Source: Bacteroidales bacterium (GTDB lineage: Bacteria; Bacteroidota; Bacteroidia; Bacteroidales; VadinHA17). Taken from it: a stretch of 9,083 bases of DNA. Shown piece after piece: positions 7,201 through 9,083 of this stretch. Position 1 is the first letter of the stretch. Each line of letters starts with the position of its first letter. The notes beneath the pieces are model-generated. The model worked only from the letters and a program-made list of their open reading frames with translations, ran no database searches and was not told the DNA's origin. The position numbers and the translations under genes were made by a program. The stretch is taken from positions 1 through 9,083 of the forward strand of contig PMNJ01000201.1 in the NCBI GenBank assembly GCA_003162595.1, given 5' to 3'.

Positions 7201-7384
7201 TGCCTCCTGGCCGCTTCGTGTCCTTCGCCTAAAGGCAATCTGTTTCGATTGTAAAACCCCTCTGTCATCCGCCTGCTGGCGGACGACATCTCCCCTGAAG
7301 GGGCGATAATACTCTGGTATTTAACTGAATCAGACAAAAAACAGTGAGTATTATTCTCCCCTTGGGGGGAATAAAAAGGGGGTC
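7201..7384. repeat. GC-rich multi-hairpin intergenic repeat between convergent genes
   Basis: The whole space between the nadD stop and the gamma-subunit stop is made of small inverted repeats. They are GCCT/AGGC (7227-7236), CAATC/GATTG (7236-7251), TCCGCC/GGCGGA with loop TGCT (7268-7283), CCCC/GGGG with loop TGAA (7292-7303) and an 11-position stem at 7351-7374. ACCCC (7256-7260) and GGGGT (7379-7383) could mark the ends of a unit. The C and G runs contrast with the AT-rich neighbourhood. I recall similar tracts recurring between genes in Bacteroidota genomes, so a dispersed non-coding repeat is the likeliest reading. No transposase is present and no target-site duplication is evident. Confidence 0.65.
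7351..7374. terminator. Strong hairpin, possible bidirectional terminator
   Basis: TTATTCTCCCC (7351-7361) pairs with GGGGGGAATAA (7364-7374), giving ten Watson-Crick pairs and one G-T pair if fully closed. In practice the innermost C-G pair would probably open to a CTTG loop. It lies 10 bases beyond the gamma-subunit stop, between two convergent genes, where a shared terminator is expected. There is no adjacent T-tract on either strand. On the minus strand a TTTTTT (7341-7336) appears 9 bases past the stem. Its role is therefore uncertain. Confidence 0.4.
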
Positions 7385-7939
7385 TCAAACAGCTTGCTGA
7401 ACCTCAGTAATAATCTCCTCTCCCCTTTTCAGAGCCTTCTCATTCATTGGGATAAGATTATGGTATCTTTCAGGAAGGGACTTCTTTAATCCCTTAATAA
7501 CATTCTCAAGTTTAATTATCGGTTTCACTTTAAGGAAGCCCCCAAGAACAATAGTATTGAATGTTTTCGGGCTGTTCATCCTGGAAGCCTCTTCAGCTGC
7601 ATCAACCCGGTAGATATTGATATCTTTTCTTTCAGGATGCCTCGTAATACCGTTCCCGTCGTAGATAAGAACACCACCTGGCTTAACGGAACTTTCAAAT
7701 TTATCCAGTGATTGCTGGTTCAGTATAATTGCAGTGTCGAAACTTTTTATTATAGGTGAACTTATTCTTTCACTGCTTATAATCACGATGACATTTGCCG
7801 TTCCACCGCGCATCTCCGGTCCGTATGAAGGCATCCAGCTTACTTCCATATCCTGCATCACACCTGAATATGCCATTATTTTCCCCATTGAAAGGACACC
7901 TTGTCCTCCGAATCCGGCTATAATTATTTCCTCAGTCAT
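7385..7939 (-). CDS. vorC: 2-oxoacid:ferredoxin oxidoreductase, gamma subunit
   Basis: This 184-residue protein is the gamma subunit of a CoA-acylating 2-oxoacid:ferredoxin oxidoreductase. These enzymes decarboxylate a 2-oxoacid to acyl-CoA, CO2 and reduced ferredoxin. The family's N-terminal motif IAGFGGQGVLSMGK is at 7-20, and the signature SYGPEMRGGTANVIV is at 38-52. ILNQQSLDKF (72-81) and VKPGGVLIYD (85-94) follow, as usual for the pyruvate/ketoisovalerate gamma domain. It is last in an alpha-beta-gamma operon and starts 32 bases after the beta stop, behind an A-rich leader. Separate rather than fused subunits fit the VOR/KOR group. The symbol assumes a ketoisovalerate-type enzyme; 2-oxoglutarate (korC) is the main alternative and cannot be excluded from sequence alone. 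Confidence 0.88.
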   Translation of the reverse strand: MTEEIIIAGFGGQGVLSMGKIMAYSGVMQDMEVSWMPSYGPEMRGGTANVIVIISSERISSPIIKSFDTAIILNQQSLDKFESSVKPGGVLIYDGNGITRHPERKDINIYRVDAAEEASRMNSPKTFNTIVLGGFLKVKPIIKLENVIKGLKKSLPERYHNLIPMNEKALKRGEEIITEVQQAV

Positions 7940-7971
7940 GTTTTTTTGAATTTCTTATTTCTATAAATTGA

Positions 7972-8751
7972 CTATTCCACCGGTGTTTTAAGATCTCCCA
8001 GGGGATAATACGGGAACATGTTTTCCTCCATCCATTTATTCGACTGAACAGGTGTCATCTTCCAACCTGACGGACAGTTTGAGACTATTTCAACCAGACA
8101 GGTACCTTTATTTAGTTTCTGGTACTGAACAGCTTTTCTTATTGCTTTCTTCGTCTTTTTAACGTTCGCAGCAGTATGAACACTCTGTCTTGTGACATAA
8201 TAAGAACCAGGAAGAGTTGCAACAATATCGGTTATTTTAAGAGGAAACCCCATGGTTTTTACATCCCTTCCGTACGGTGATGTTGATGATTTCATTCCTG
8301 GAAGAGTTGTCGGCGCCATTTGGCCGCCAGTCATTCCATATATACCATTATTAATAAAGATTATCATAATATTCTCACCTCTGTTGCATGCATGAATTGT
8401 TTCTGCTGTGCCTATGGCTGCAAGATCACCGTCACCCTGGTAGGTGAATACAAATTTTTCAGGTAACAGACGTTTAATCGCGGTAGCCACTGCAGGAGCG
8501 CGTCCATGTGCAGCCTCCTGCCAGTCAATGTCGAGATAGTTATACATGAAGACAGAACATCCGACCGGTGAAACACCTATTGCCTCCGATTGAAGACCCT
8601 CTTCACTGATTATTTCAGCAATGATCCTGTGAGCTGTACCATGTCCGCATCCAGGGCAATACGACAGCGTATTTTCTGTCATAATATTAGTTTTCTTGTA
8701 TACCAGATTTTCCGGTTTTATAATTTCTTTAATCCCTGAAGATTCAACCAT
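7972..8751 (-). CDS. vorA: 2-oxoacid:ferredoxin oxidoreductase, beta (thiamine diphosphate) subunit
   Basis: This 259-residue subunit binds thiamine diphosphate and probably a 4Fe-4S cluster, and it is the catalytic heart of the enzyme. CPGCGH at 32-37 is the conserved N-terminal cysteine motif. SPVGCSVF (61-68) carries a further cysteine and AHGRAPAVATAIK (81-93) is a family signature. The thiamine/Mg2+ motif starts at GDGDLAAIG (106-114) and ends with NNGIYGMTGGQ (134-144). The ATG at 8751 is preferred over the internal one (residue 24, about 8682). The extra IIKPENLVYKK (10-20) matches my memory of Bacteroides ketoisovalerate-type beta subunits, and the start lies only 3 bases after the alpha stop, indicating translational coupling. 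Naming of VOR subunits varies between databases, and a 2-oxoglutarate-specific enzyme (korB) is the alternative. Confidence 0.9.
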   Translation of the reverse strand: MVESSGIKEIIKPENLVYKKTNIMTENTLSYCPGCGHGTAHRIIAEIISEEGLQSEAIGVSPVGCSVFMYNYLDIDWQEAAHGRAPAVATAIKRLLPEKFVFTYQGDGDLAAIGTAETIHACNRGENIMIIFINNGIYGMTGGQMAPTTLPGMKSSTSPYGRDVKTMGFPLKITDIVATLPGSYYVTRQSVHTAANVKKTKKAIRKAVQYQKLNKGTCLVEIVSNCPSGWKMTPVQSNKWMEENMFPYYPLGDLKTPVE

Positions 8752-8754
8752 TTG

Positions 8755-9083
8755 TCAGCCTCCTATGAATTTTGATTTCAGATTTTCAACCACCTCTTCA
8801 GGGGTTGTAACAATACCACCCATTCTGCCAAAATGATAAACCGGAACTTTCCCATTTACCGACAGAAGAACATCTTCTACCATCTGCCCGGCGCTCATTT
8901 CGACTGAGAGCATGCCTTTAACTTTTCCGGCAAGCTCCTTGATTCTTTTTGTAGGAAACGGGAAAAGCGTTATTGGCCTCAACAAACCTGCTTTTATACC
9001 CTGTTCCCTGGCAAGCTGAACTGACTTCTGACACACGCGTGCACTTGTACCGTATGCAACCAGAAGATATTCAGCATCTTCAC
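8755..9083 (-). CDS. vorB: 2-oxoacid:ferredoxin oxidoreductase, alpha subunit, C-terminal part (5' end off window)
   Basis: The frame is open from the window edge to a TGA at 8757-8755 and gives 108 residues. No start codon is needed inside the window; a GTG at 9036 is an internal valine. The fragment matches the C-terminal domain of alpha subunits: YLLVAYGTSARV (5-16), GLLRPITLFPFP (32-43), the signature VEMSAGQMVEDV (60-71) and VYHFGRMGG (81-89). This domain helps form the thiamine site and the CoA-binding region. It is the first visible gene of the operon, followed by beta after 3 bases. In related operons a small ferredoxin-like delta subunit precedes alpha, so one may lie just beyond the window. 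Substrate-determining N-terminal parts are not visible. Confidence 0.9.
   Translation of the reverse strand, partial: EDAEYLLVAYGTSARVCQKSVQLAREQGIKAGLLRPITLFPFPTKRIKELAGKVKGMLSVEMSAGQMVEDVLLSVNGKVPVYHFGRMGGIVTTPEEVVENLKSKFIGG

Noticed and set aside
7188..7388. A 66-codon minus-strand open frame covering the nadD-vorC gap
   Set aside because: It lies almost wholly inside the hairpin-rich repeat and overlaps the ends of both flanking genes. Its composition (Arg, Ser and Pro from C/G runs) and lack of any family motif mark it as a by-product of the repeat.

Overview
The window looks like an ordinary chromosomal stretch from a member of the Bacteroidota, most likely an anaerobic Bacteroidales-type organism. 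Several things point there. The base composition is AT-rich, and start codons are preceded by A-rich tracts rather than clear Shine-Dalgarno sequences. There is a DUF3078 outer-membrane-type protein, a family typical of this phylum. The tryptophanase and the 2-oxoacid:ferredoxin oxidoreductase closely resemble, from memory, their Bacteroides counterparts. The ferredoxin-linked oxidoreductase and tryptophanase suggest amino-acid fermentation.

Layout. Positions 1-348 hold the C-terminal end of a UbiA-family prenyltransferase. An AT-rich hairpin follows, then a two-domain GNAT-like protein (432-1553). A DUF3078 protein (1633-3309) lies convergent to it on the minus strand. A 250-base divergent intergenic region separates that gene from tnaA, encoding tryptophanase (3560-4936). 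Next comes a plus-strand housekeeping cluster: yicC (5037-5912), gmk (6024-6590) and nadD (6604-7200). The minus strand then carries an operon transcribed toward nadD. In transcription order it encodes the alpha (partial, running off the window), beta and gamma subunits of a VOR/KOR-type oxidoreductase (9083-7385).

How the genes work together. Tryptophanase turns tryptophan into indole, pyruvate and ammonia. The oxidoreductase decarboxylates 2-oxoacids, probably branched-chain ones, to acyl-CoA while reducing ferredoxin. Both fit amino-acid catabolism in an anaerobe, although they are not in one operon. The yicC-gmk-nadD group combines an RNA-processing protein with two nucleotide and cofactor enzymes, an arrangement with partial parallels in other bacteria.

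The least explained DNA is non-coding. The yicC-gmk gap holds an array of degenerate 8-base units (5919-5958) followed by a second 8-base periodic tract that is partly its inverse complement (5986-6011). The gap between the convergent nadD and gamma-subunit genes (7201-7384) is filled from stop codon to stop codon by GC-rich nested hairpins that look like a dispersed intergenic repeat. I found no CRISPR array, tRNA, rRNA, insertion sequence, phage gene or defence system, and no clearly new multi-gene system.
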